Under the pieces are notes generated by a model. The model ran no database searches. It saw only the letters and a list, made by a program, of their open reading frames with translations, and was not told the DNA's origin. From Cytospora piceicola (taxonomy: Eukaryota > Ascomycota > Sordariomycetes > Diaporthales > Cytosporaceae), in NCBI GenBank assembly GCA_023375675.1, contig JALQBC010000046.1:62001-126000 (forward strand): 64,000 bases of DNA, read 5' to 3'. Of the stretch, positions 23,166-34,463 are shown piece by piece. Made by a program: the position numbers and the translations under genes. How positions within the stretch are numbered: the first letter of the stretch is position 1; the number at the start of each line of letters is the position of its first letter.

Positions 23166-25355
23166 ACCGCCTCCACGTCTATTCCATACCTGGTGTTCTA
23201 CGCAACATCTATCGATCATACCATCCAACCTACCTACTCTACTCTCCCGGTGTGGCGTTGAACGACATTGTAACATGCGACTCTTACCATGCGAAGTTTC
23301 GACGGTGGCTTCTTCTGCGCCCAGAAGAAACACCTAGGTATCAGAAAGACGGGATACAACATACGCGATGCACCAAGGAGCGCCTCTATACCACAACTAT
23401 CGTGCCTGTCGTTCTAGCCTCACGACGCGAGACACAAACTACAGCTCTCAGGACGGCGAAAATGTTGGTGGCTTCAACACCAGCCGTCCTTACACTCCTT
23501 ACTATACCCGGCGAGGTCAAGGCGTCGTTGGCAATCTGTCCACTCTGGCTTTCCTGTTTTCTGTCAATATGGCGGGCGTGCGTTTCTATTTTGGGTTTGT
23601 GCGGGTTCTGTCTCATTTTGGCTTTTGTGCATTGCTGCGACCACTTGTCTGGTTGGGGAGGGCATCCAGAAAGCTTGCCGTGGCCCATTCGGGGTGCAGT
23701 CAAGATTCGAGGATGGATATGTTCAGGGGATGAGAAAGGTGGACCTGGGCAAAATTGGAGTGGAGCAGGGAGCAGGGAGCATGGTGATGCTTGGGGTCAT
23801 GGCGGTGTGTGTGGGCTGGTTGGTTGGTTGGGTGGGTGGCGGCGGTCAAGACGGCTTGGACGAAACAGACAGGTCGACTCTTCGCCTACATCATAGTTGT
23901 GTCTATGTGTGCGCGCGCGCCGTGTTGGACTTTGGCCTGATTTCGCAAGCCGGAATTCTGATTTTACCTTTCTTTGCGACACTCTCTTATAAGTCTACGG
24001 CGGGAAATCATTTGCATCAACTGGTCTTGTTCATTTTCCTCATCGCATTGTTTTTTTCTGGCTTATTAAACTTTCCTTGGGGGCCGCCTGGGCGCGGATA
24101 CACATGTGTGTGTGTGTGTGGTGGGCGAAACGGCAACAAAAACTGTGAACGTTATTATTCTCTAGCTGGAGGAAATACGACACTGCTGCTTGAAATTCTG
24201 GCCTTGTGCCCTCTACGCGACAAGTCTCTGCCTGGTTATGATGTGTGTGTGTGTGTCAATCTTGATGCGCAGCTGTGCGCAAGTGCTCCTCAATCTGCGA
24301 CGTTGAAATGCGGTACGGTTGGTTGGTTGGTTGTTCACATCAGACCCCAACACCCAAACTTTTGACTTTTGGATTGGAGAGTGGTGATGGCTGCCAGCCT
24401 CTACCAAGACTGGAAGTCAGAATGGGCAATGGCTCTGTCTTGTATTGATATTCGCCATATCGAAAGCACGATCTGCCCCTCTCGGTGATTTCCATGCATT
24501 ATCAGGTCAGCACGATACCATCTAATCCTACCAAGTGCGAACCCGAGCTCTTCCGCAAAGCCCCCCCCCCCAATCAACCGTTTTAGATCCCTGCACAAGC
24601 CACCAGAAAAGAACGGCCCAATGACCTCACACCTCAATCAACCGTTTTCTCCTTGTCTCGGTCCAGACCACCTTGACAACCCCCCCCCCCTGCCCCCCAC
24701 CCACCCATGCCGATCTTACAGTGGGCACAGCCCCCGTGAGCCAATCAGGGGCTCCCCGCCCCTCCATTGCGATCGAAGGTTGCTTGGGCGGGCCGGGCCC
24801 CTACTTACCCCCCTTTGGGATGGTCTGCCATCTTTAAATTTACGGCGCTAGCGACCGCCCCCCGGGGGCATGGCGGAAGAAAAACCTTGCTTCGGGCGGG
24901 AGCCCGGAAAAGCTCTGGAAGGTTTTCTGGGCGGCGGCGGGGGGGGGGGGGGGCCCACAACTTCGCCCGCCCTTCCCCACTCCCACTCACCCACAAGGCC
25001 GCAGCCGGGGCTGGTGGAACCCTAACCCCATACATACTGCCGGCATGTACCCCAGGTAATGTGGATGGGGGACTGTAGGGGGGTGTGACCGCAGCTGGGC
25101 CGCTCGAGATGGGTTTCCTTCAAGGGTTTGAGAAGCAATTTCGACGGATTCTTTTCAAGGTGAATTTGTCACTGGGTTAGATGGAATGCAACGGGATGTA
25201 CGAAAGGGTATTCGTGACTCCGTCCGCTGTCCGTTCTGGTGTTGACTCTCCAGGACCCCAAAATACCTAAGTACTTAGATATATGCCCCATACACAAATC
25301 ACGTCGACAGCAATGAGAACACCAACAAAAGCCACGGCGGCGCCCAATCGCCCGA
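23166..25355. other. Convergent intergenic region, Zn-cluster gene to kynurenine formamidase
   Basis: No supported gene. The first kilobase is probably 3' UTR and flank; ACCTAGGT lies at 23332-23339. TG tracts occur near 24105-24120 and 24241-24256. A 14-bp direct repeat (CAATCAACCGTTTT) occurs at 24571 and 24635. The stretch 24690-25000 is very GC-rich with long C and G homopolymers. Confidence 0.5.
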
Positions 25356-26452
25356 TCACGCCTTGTCCAGCCTCTCCAGCCTCGCCAGCTCCTCCAGCGT
25401 CGCCACCAGCACCCTCGCGAAGCTCCCGTCGCCCACCACCTCGAAGTGGCCCCCCCTCAGGTCCCGGAACACCAGCACGCCCGGCACCCCGTCGGCCCGC
25501 AGCCTCCTCTCCATCGCGTCCACCTCGGGCATGTCCACCAGCTCGTCGTCCGGCGAGTGCGCCAGAACCGCCAGCCTGCCACCCCCGCCCCCGCCCCCGC
25601 CGCCCGACCACCGCCCGAAGCTGCCCCCGCCCGTCGCCGGGCTGGCCTCCGCCCACGCCCGCCGGTCGGTGCCGAACGCCGCCTCCATGAAGGGCGCGTA
25701 GCCGCCCCCGGCCCGCGCGTCCAGCCCGGCGAGGTCGTAGATGCCCTCGAAGCCCACCACGGCCGCGGGCAGCGCGAAGGCGCCGCCGCCGACGCCGCCG
25801 CCGCCCACCCCGGGCTGCTGCTCCAGCTGCAGCTCCAGCTGCTGCTGCTGCTGCTGGGCGACCTGGTAGCTCAGGGTCGCCCCCGCCGAGTGCCCGAACA
25901 GGACGTAGTCGCCGCCGAAGCCGAACCGGCCCTGCAGGAAGCGCAGCGCGCCCAGCACGTCGGCCAGGTGGTCCGGGTGCCGGGCGCGGCGGGCGGCGAA
26001 GGACGGGGTGCGGCCCGGGTCCTGGGCGGCGAAGGAAGGGTGCGCGCTGAGGCGGTAGTTGACCGAGGCGAAGCCGGCGGGGCGCGTGGACGGGGAGGAG
26101 GAGGAGGAGGAGGAGGAGGACGGGTCCAGGAGCGCGTTGATGGTGGGCACGGCCTCCTCGAAGGTCGCGCGGGGGTCGCGCCAGGCGCCGCCGTGGATGA
26201 ATCTTTTCGCGGGGGCGGAGAAAGGTTCCGGGTGTGAGCTTTGGGCGGGGCACGGCTATGTGTGGGGTGGGGGGGGGGGAGTGTTGGTGGGGGAAAGGCT
26301 ACTCACATGAGCCAGTACTTCTTTGTCGCACCTGACGGCGGTGGTGGTACCTCTGCCGCCTTGGTGTCTTCTGGGAATTCCCACACTGCAACGTTCTGGA
26401 GAACGTTGTCTGTGTTGTAGTAGTACTCCGTCCTCTTGAGTGACTCTGCCAT
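25356..26452 (-). CDS. BNA7: Kynurenine formamidase (arylformamidase), alpha/beta hydrolase
   Basis: Two exons (26452-26307, 26202-25356) give 330 residues. Splicing rebuilds YWLIFIHGGAWRDP, and HGGAWRDP is the signature of the Bna7 family (oxyanion hole). The nucleophile elbow is GHSAG with Ser154; Asp is in HSPDDELVD and His in RGGHFEVV near the C-terminus, completing the triad. Known reaction: N-formyl-L-kynurenine to kynurenine plus formate, the second step of tryptophan degradation towards NAD. Odd features are low-complexity inserts: nine Ser at 77-85, a Gln/Leu-rich run after GHSAG, and Gly runs before the Asp. Exon 2 is near-saturated in G/C at third positions. Start at 26452 preferred over an ATG 36 nt upstream. 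Confidence 0.93.
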
Positions 26453-26966
26453 GATGAAGAGATGTTGTGTCCCGGCTTCTGGGGACACGATGGGGGGAAG
26501 AATGGTCAGGATCGTGAAACTTGGTCTCGCCCTTTGGTACCTAGGGAGTATTAGTCCAGCGTCAGGGCCAAACCGTTTGATCGTTTACTTACCGACTTAG
26601 GCTGGCTTGTTCAACCTTGCGGTTTTATATGATAGAGTTCACGGTACTCAGAGCTTTGGAAGATGGTGGATGAGGACGGGTAGCGACAAATCGGCGCATT
26701 GGCGGCTAGAGCCGGGCCGGAACTCCGCATAGATCCGCTAATATGGACGACTCCCGTCCTCCCGAACTTCCGTTTCACGGAGCTGACCGTCCTGCACAAG
26801 AAAGGATCGACCACACTGCATGAGGCGTGTATCAATCCGGATGCAACCTTTATTTACAGGCTTGCATAGTGGTACCGCAATTACCCCAAAGTTTCATAAG
26901 AGGTAGATCACCGGGCTTGGCAAAGGAATCCCCATAACGGCAACCGAAGCCATGTAAGTATTGGTG

Positions 26967-27015
<49 letters not shown>

Positions 27016-27314
27016 TGTTTGTGTTGCATGTCAAACGGTCTCAAGCATTTCAATATCCTAAAATCAATCTTTGAATTCACTTTTCGAAGTACCACCGGTT
27101 TGATGCTGCAAGTCTAAAAGTACATAGTGAATCTCTTCCCACCGCATGCCCGAGTACTCCTGAACGCCTTTCTACGTTGAGCGCCTTTATGTCCTATCCC
27201 CATATCAGCTGTAGATGAATCAAGACCACTGCCAAATACACACTAGTGTCCCAAGGTGTAAATGGCCTGCTTATGTTGTGGCATCAAACGTCCTGAGAAG
27301 CCCCTACCTACACC
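26453..27314. other. Intergenic region upstream of kynurenine formamidase
   Basis: This is the promoter side of the formamidase gene and the 3' flank of the Dug3-like gene. It contains a long GT tract and no supported gene. Confidence 0.6.
26971..27014. repeat. (GT)n microsatellite
   Basis: An uninterrupted GT run of about 44 bp. Confidence 0.95.
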
Positions 27315-29119
27315 TCAAGGGGATAACGTGAGCTCTGGGAAGAACCGTGCAATCTTATTCGGGTCTCCGTATGCCGCCCTTTCCATTGGGCTCAACGGGG
27401 TCGGTGGGTCAATTTCATTAACAGCGAGACCATGCGAATGCTCAACGTTACTCAACGTCATTCTTTTTTTCTTGATGTTGCCTTGAGCCGGTGCCATGGT
27501 GGAAGGTAGCGGGGTCGATGCCGTCGACTGTCTATGGGATGGAGGGGCAAGGGCTGATCTGGTATCTGTCGAGCTAGTGCTATCGGCCTTTGTCATAGGT
27601 GGCCGAGGCGGTGCAGTGAAGTGGCTAGAGACTTCAGGAGTCGTATTCCGCGAGATCTGCGGCGAGATAGACCTCATCATGCTGAAGGGTATTGTTGGGC
27701 CCAGATGGGTCTTCTTCGGGACGGTCTCAGCTTGCAAGTTGTTGCTTGTGACTATAACGGCCGGGTTGGGCATTGCAGCCGGCGCAGCGGTCTTCTCGTT
27801 TGCAGCGAGACCCTTGCTCTGAACGAAGCCGGCTGAACGACGGTGCCAAGGATCCTTGTGGTGGAACTGGTCTATGATGGGCTGTACCAAAGCGGTCTGG
27901 TCGTGGATGGTCAGTATGGAGTTTGTAGGAACATTGATCCAGTGCTCTGTCAGATTTGTCAGTCAAGACCTCGAATTATCAGTCGTTTCGGCTTCCGACT
28001 CACCTCGTTCGAAGGTCAGAGGTTCACTGGAGACCAGGACAACATCGGCTCCCTTGTCGCGTCGCTCCATTTTGTAGTTATCATCCTCGGCGTACTGCCT
28101 GTTCTCCCACTGGGTACCAGACGAATAGTACAGGCTAGCGGCCTCATCGGTTGAGCTGTTGATGTACCTCGTGCAGATGATGCTGTGGCCGTCCGAGACG
28201 CAGAAATTAAGCAAGCTACGGGTGTCGATGTTCTCGCTGTGCAGGGTGCTTTCGGGTATCTGGTCGATAAGCTCGTTGATCTGGGCGATGGTCTTCAACA
28301 TTGCCTTCCTCAGGACCATAGGACCGAAACCCTTCTTGGGCGCAGAGCTAGGATCTAAGCCCATGCGCTCGATGGTGTCGAGGAACAGAGCGAAAGCCCA
28401 CTCGCTGTCGGTGCCTCCCCTCACGCCCATGTACCACTTGTCGGAAAGACGCTCCCCCAGTCGCCTCTTGATGTATTTCCACCCGCCCAATCCACCGTTG
28501 TGCATCCACATGAGGCTGCCATGCTGGAAGGGGTGGCAGTTGTCAGGGGAGGTGGAGCCCTCTGTTGTCGCTCGCACGTGTGCAAAGATGAGGTGAGAAG
28601 CGGTCTTGGAGGCAATTCGTTGGAGGTTCGGGTCGTTCCACGCCGGCGTGGTCGAGGTAAAGATGCATGGGTCAGCGCCCAGCTTGGGGCTGGTATAGTA
28701 GCCTATTCCGAAGCCATCGGCATTGTTTGCACCCCGCCTAGTGTCCTACATGTCGCCCGTGACGCGTAAGTAACTATAGCACAGACAGATAGTGAAGCCT
28801 CAAGATGGCAGGTAATGTGACGGTGCCATATGGCGTGCTTGCGGGCCGGGAATGGTGATTTACATCGGCAAGCGAGGTCGGATCGTATTAGAGGATGATT
28901 GAGTTGGATTATGACATACCAGACGCAGGCGAGAGTCGAAGCTTTGTTTGAGAATGGAATGGGTCGGTTCGAGAATGAGTTTGGAGAGCAGGATCTCGTC
29001 GCTGCCTTTGTAGACCTATCATGAGGTTTGCCAAGATTGGTTAGCTCGAGCGGGCGAAGAGGCGGTGACTGTACCGCAGCGCAGGTTGGCCGGGAAGTGC
29101 TCACAAGAAAGCGACACAT
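27315..29119 (-). CDS. DUG3: Class-II glutamine amidotransferase, Dug3 type
   Basis: Four exons (29119-29105, 29015-28920, 28745-28004, 27946-27315) give 494 residues. Exon 1 encodes MCRFL, so Cys2 becomes the N-terminal nucleophile of a class-II (Ntn) amidotransferase. Then follow VYKGSDEILLSKLILEPTHS, RRGANNADGFGIGYY, the RATTEGSTSPDNCHPF loop and GSLMWMHNGGLGG, all family motifs. Dug3 works with Dug2 as a cytosolic gamma-glutamyl cleaving enzyme in glutathione degradation; that role is family inference. The domain ends soon after EHWINVPTNSILTIHDQTALVQPI. The last 140 or so residues are Pro/Ser/Thr-rich and disordered, making it longer than yeast Dug3 (about 357 residues). It shares a 1.5-kb divergent promoter region with the SWA2 homologue. 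Confidence 0.93.
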
Positions 29120-30607
29120 GTTTGTGATATCAATTCACTCGCGGGTGCACGAGACGTGGGCAGAGAGCTTCGTGGGCGGATGGGAGGAAGGGATGATGGC
29201 GGCAGAGACGAGTCGATGGGAAAGGGAACCTTCTAAAGCTGCCGGTCGAGTCGGTGGATTCAGCTGGCCATTGATCGAAATCAAGCAGAGGGATTCGGGG
29301 TCGCACACACGTGGTGCAATAATTGTGGCTCCCGTATTAATGAGTGGCGTCTTATATTGCTCGTTGTTTCGCTTGACTTCGATTGTGTCGTCGTTGGGCG
29401 CGGTTAAAGTTCTGTTGGTCAATTAAAAAGGTTTATGCTGAGTCGGTCGGCAGTTGGAGCAGCGACTGTGACGCAGCCAAACGATGACTGCAACATGTGC
29501 AACTTAAATTAAGTAGCCTGCAGCCCAACTGCACCAACGACACGGGTCCCCGGGTCCCCCTGGGGCTCAAATTGCGGTGGACCCGGGGTCCGAAAGCCCG
29601 CTGGGGGGGGCAAGACTGGCAAGGGTACTGGGTGACAGAGCTGAGAGGGACGGGTGACAGGGGCTGGACCACAGGGCAGCAGGGCTGACAGCTGGTGGGA
29701 TCGTCTCATCCCACACTGCAATGGCGGGATCGACAAGTGGGACACAAAGAATGGGGGGCTGTTCTTCTGCCGCTACAACGACGGCATCCGAAGGTTACGT
29801 ACATAACTACCTAGGTACTCCATATGGATACCCGTGGACTACCTAAGTACACATATCTGACATATCAGGATATCTGACATATACTGTATGTAATGGTACC
29901 TGCAGCTGTCAGGCACATTGGATCTTGTGAGTTACCAAGTTTGTAAGTCCATCCCAATGGGGATCATACCTACCTACCTACTTCGGTAGGTCGAGGGAAC
30001 CAAAGCACAGCAACCCGAGGCACAAATGTCCAAAACGATCCGCCCATAGCGAGCGTCTAAAAGCTTTCCCTGTTGTGGAACGAGGCCAGGCCTAATTGAG
30101 ACCTTCTGGTGGCTATGAGGCGCCCCTTGTTGAACAGAAGCAAGCCGAGTCTACTGTGTAGACTGGGGAGATGCAGTCAGTCAGTCAGTCAGTCAGTCAG
30201 TCAGTCAGTCATTCAGTCAGTCGTGAGCTGGAGATAAATCGGAGCAGCCACATAAGCCACACCAGCCACACTACCCTTGTCTCCTTGCATGTGGGTGTTA
30301 CATAAGCCTAACGCGCCAGCCACAGTTCGCTCTGTTCGGTTTTCGGTCTCAGGGGCCGTTGTCAATTGGCGCCTGTCACAGACTCATGGTCGTTCGTTCC
30401 TATTGACGAGCGAGTACTAGTATCAGGCATCTGGAGATCCACACTGCGCGGCAGCCCATTCATTCCCAACTTTCTTCTCTACTCATGTGCCCCCTGATGT
30501 GCGCGACACGACTACTTACTCTTCATCATTCATGACATGTTTCGTGGTTTTCGAATAAACAAGATCCCCTAGAACTGTCTTCCTCACCCGAGATAGTATA
30601 AACCACC
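29120..30607. promoter_or_regulatory. Divergent promoter region, DUG3-like / SWA2-like
   Basis: No gene supported. The region holds a GC-rich inverted repeat (29548-29557 with 29579-29588), a TACCTAGGTA palindrome at 29808-29817, and a (CAGT)n tract at 30174-30222. It must contain promoters for both flanking genes. Confidence 0.55.
30174..30222. repeat. (CAGT)n microsatellite
   Basis: About twelve CAGT units with one CATT interruption, roughly 390 bp upstream of the SWA2-like start. Confidence 0.95.
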
Positions 30608-33465
30608 ATGGACGACTTAGCTGGCATAGACTGGTCCGCCTCGGCTTCGACCTCGTCCAACAACCCTCAGAAGAAACCGCCCATGAACGCTTCCAGCGCA
30701 TTTGCCTCCTTCCCGCCGATCCAACCGAGTCCATCGCCCTTCGCTTCTGGGCACAACACACCCCTATCCTCCAACACTTCCGGCCAACTCGCCGGTGTGG
30801 GCTTCAAAGCCCCTACCCCGGTCGCGAGCAAGCCCGCCAAGGATGCCTTCAGCAACCTTCTGAGCCTGAGCTCCGCCAAGACCACTGCGAACATGAGCTT
30901 GGCTGAAAGGCAGAAACAACTCGAGGCCGAGAAATCGAAGAAGTTACAAGAGAAGCAGAAGCAACAGGCTGCCGCATATGGCGATGGGCAGTTCTTGGAT
31001 GCGCTGGGCCAGGGCTCCTCGTCGGCCGGAGTTTCAAGAACAGCATCACCAGCAATGCATGGCCATGGGCCCGGATTCAGTGTCCCCGGGGGAAACGGAA
31101 AGCCGGAGTCGGATGACGATTTGTTTGCCGCCTTCGATAAGGATACGAAAGTCGACAACGCGAGCCATTACCCGCCCCCTCCTCTACAAGCCTCCGCCAA
31201 GTCAACACCAGCCCTAGATCTGAGCAGTCCTAGCGCATGGTCAAAACCCGTGGAATCGAACGGCAATCATGGAGCTTTTGTGGAAGACGATGATCCATTC
31301 GGCTTGAACCAATTTCATGCAAAGGTGAAGCCAGCAGCCACAAGTAGCGCGCCTCCAGTGCAAGTGAGCGACGAACTAGATGATCTCCTAGGAGACCTGG
31401 CAAGGCCAGTAGATGAAGTTCGAAAGAAGCAGGAAGCTATGAGACAGAAGAGCCCAGCGCCACAGCCAGAGCCAGGGAAACCAATAGAGGACTCGGATTC
31501 GAGCTCGAGTGACGACGAGGAAGTGAGGCCACCACAGGGCGATGACCCATTCGACAAAGCAGTTGCCAAGCTGGTAGAAATGGGATTCTCGCCCGAGGAT
31601 GCGAGGAGAGGCCTGACAGAAAGTGGCGGCGGGTTGAACGTGCAGGCAGCTGTTGGGTACCTGCTGAACGATGCCCACAAACGAACAAAAGAGAAGAACC
31701 AGGGAAGGACATCTTCAGCGATGAGTGGCGATAGGTCTTCAAGTCGGGCTCGCAACGCAAGCCCTGCATGGATAGGTGGAGAGGGTTCAAGTCGGCGCGA
31801 AGATCAGTCCCAGGCTGGTGCTGATGTCGATTTCGCAAAGACAGCCGCGGCAATGGGCACTAATTTCCTCAAGACGGCAAACAAGTTTTGGAACGTCAGT
31901 CAAAAGAAGGTTCAACAAGCTGTTGCTGAGTTCCAAGAGGGCCCTGCGGACCCAAGCCAGCCCAAGTGGATGAGGCAGGCGCACACGACGGATGAGAGGG
32001 AGATGCCGAGAAGGCCGACCAATTCTACGGACGAAGCCATGATGCTTGACAGCTCTCGGCCTGGAAGACAGCCACGCAGACCCGCCCAACCACCCCAACC
32101 CGAAGCTCACAGGACGGCCCCGCGTGGCAACTCCCCAGTAATATCGAATGTTTCGAGTAGGAGCAGTCCTGTTCCCAAATGGCAACAGGCCCAGCGCCCT
32201 TCTTCACTGGACCCCAAGAGTCGAATCAGCAAACAGGCTGTTGAGGAACAGAGCTCACAAGCCTATGTCAGCCCGGCGAGAAGAAAGAAAGCGACACCTC
32301 AGCCACCAGCAGAAGAGCCAGACCTCTTCAGTACTAAGGCCCCATCGCAGTCAGCACCTCATCGCCCTGCCCAGCCTTCAACTAGACCTACCAGCACCCC
32401 TGTCCAAGCCCCGCGACCGAAACCGGCTCCTCGCCCTGCTCGCCAGGTACCACCTATCGACCCAGCGGCACTTCAAACATCCACACGTCACCGTACCGAA
32501 GGTACCGCTCACTTCAAGAGAGGCGATTATGCAGCTGCACATGCATCATACTCTTCCTCGTTGTCTGCAGTCCCACAGACTCACCCACTGGCGATTGTTA
32601 TCCTATGTAACCGCGCCCTGACAGCTCTCAAGACTGGTGAGCCGAGACAGGCCGTCGTAGACGCAGATACGGCCCTTCAGTTGATTGGCCCTGGCAGGGG
32701 TGAGGGTGAGCATGTGCCTTTACAAGACTCAACCAACGAGAAGCGAGATATGAAGGACCTCTACGGCAAAGCCCTCAGCCGCAAGGCCGAGGCCCTCGAG
32801 CAGATGGAGAAATGGGCTGATGCCGGCGCCGTCTGGCAAGCCTGCGTAGAGAGCGGCGTCGGCGGCCCGGGCGCCGTCGCCGGGCGCCAGCGTTGCCAGA
32901 AGGCCCTCGCGCCCAAGCCCAAGCCCGCCGCCCGGGCGCCCGCGCCCAGGCCCAGCAGGCCCGCGGCCCCGGCCCGGGACTCTGAGGCCGTGGTGCGGAT
33001 GAAGGCGGCGAACCAGGCGGCGGACGCGGCGGACGCCGAGAAGTTCGCGCTGGCGGACCAGGTGGACGCGCGGGTCGCGGCGTGGCGCGACGGCAAGAGG
33101 GAGAACCTGCGGGCCCTGCTGGCGAGCCTGGACGCGGTGCTCTGGGAGGGCAGCGGGTGGAAGAAGGTCGGGCTGCACGAGCTCGTCATGGCGAACAGGG
33201 TCAAGATCATATACATGAGGGCCATCGCCAAGACGCACCCGGACAAGGTGAGTTTTTTTTTTACCTGCGCTCCTTCCACGCCGCCCCCACCTGGCTTGCC
33301 ATTGGGAGGAAGTGTGGTGTTTCGTGACAACTGATGTGCTGACCACTTGCCTGGCTCCTATAGCTCCCCCAAGACGCGACCACCGAGGTTCGCATGATCG
33401 CCGCTACGGTGTTTTCCACACTTAATGAGAGCTATGACAAGTTCAAGGCCGAGAACGGGCTGTGA
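30608..33465 (+). CDS. SWA2: Auxilin/Swa2 homologue: UBA, TPR and J domain, clathrin-uncoating co-chaperone
   Basis: Two exons (30608-33247, 33364-33465) give 913 residues. The N-terminal 300 residues are disordered with endocytic-type motifs (DDPF, DDLLGDLA). A UBA domain spans about 311-356 (AVAKLVEMGFSPEDARRGL). A TPR-like region covers about 625-755 (HFKRGDYAAAHASYSSSL). The C-terminal J domain (about 825-913) has HPDK at 877-880, exactly at the end of exon 1; exon 2 gives the last helix. This is the Swa2/auxilin order. Known role: the J domain recruits Hsp70 to strip clathrin from vesicles. From about 32.76 kb onward, codon third positions become nearly all G/C, in contrast to the first 2 kb of the same exon. 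Confidence 0.94.
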
Positions 33466-34463
33466 TTCGATGTGGTGGATGTGTATGTGTGCGTGGCATA
33501 TGGCATGATGAGCGAAGCGGTTATCTTGATACCTTGGGTAGACTAAATGTCACAATATCTCTGTTTCACCTCCTGGATGAAAATATCGACGTCCATGCAC
33601 TGAGAGTAGGTCTCAAAGTCGTCTCGGTCGCAGCTGCTAGCCGCCCTGACCCTCCCTATCGTAGGTCGTTGTGGTTAGCCCATGCGAACCGCGTGCTTAT
33701 GAGAGACTGGATAAATTTATACGCTGGGTGGAATTGAATTGCAGTTGTTAATATCATAATAACTACATTATACACATTATCATGGTTCTCACCAGTACAG
33801 TTGGAAGCCATTGTGTGTATAGTAAGGCATACGGAGCGATATGTATGGTTACTATATATCCAAGTGTAGTAGTTATGATTAATTGTAAGCTGAACTAATT
33901 ACACATGTGATAATCTGTGGTTTTATTTTCAGACTAGTACTACTGGAATTGGCAATATGATTTTTACAGCATCGTACATACGGCCCAGTTGAACTATCCT
34001 TTCTTCACTTGATCGTTAGACATGGCCTGAAGACAGCCGCGTTGCGTAATAAGCGTAACTCTGGATATCATAATTTATTTTCGACTGTTTGTGCTAGCTG
34101 TCTTCCCTTCTGGTATCCGTTGTGTCTCTTTATTTTACAGCCGTATTCCGTACAAACCAGACAACTACCGGCCATATGCGCGCGCACAATATACATACTG
34201 GCTCCGGTGTCCTGGACTAACGGATGTGTGGTCCCAACCAAAACGCCTGCTCCATGCAATGCTCTCTCCTCGCCCTTGAGACTGGACGCTTCTTACTCAT
34301 TTCCTTCCTCGTTTAGGCCGTCGTGGTACGTGCCCAGGGATTTCTTGCGTCCATCTTCGGGGAATCTTCGCACAGAAAGCTCAAGAGACACCATAATCTA
34401 ACAGTATATGCTCCCGGACGAGGCAGTGCCCAAGGTTTCCGACAACGACTGTCCTAAACAAAA
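33466..34463. other. Convergent intergenic region, SWA2-like / RPC4
   Basis: AT-rich 1-kb spacer between two 3' ends. I see no gene, palindrome family member or mobile element. Confidence 0.6.
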
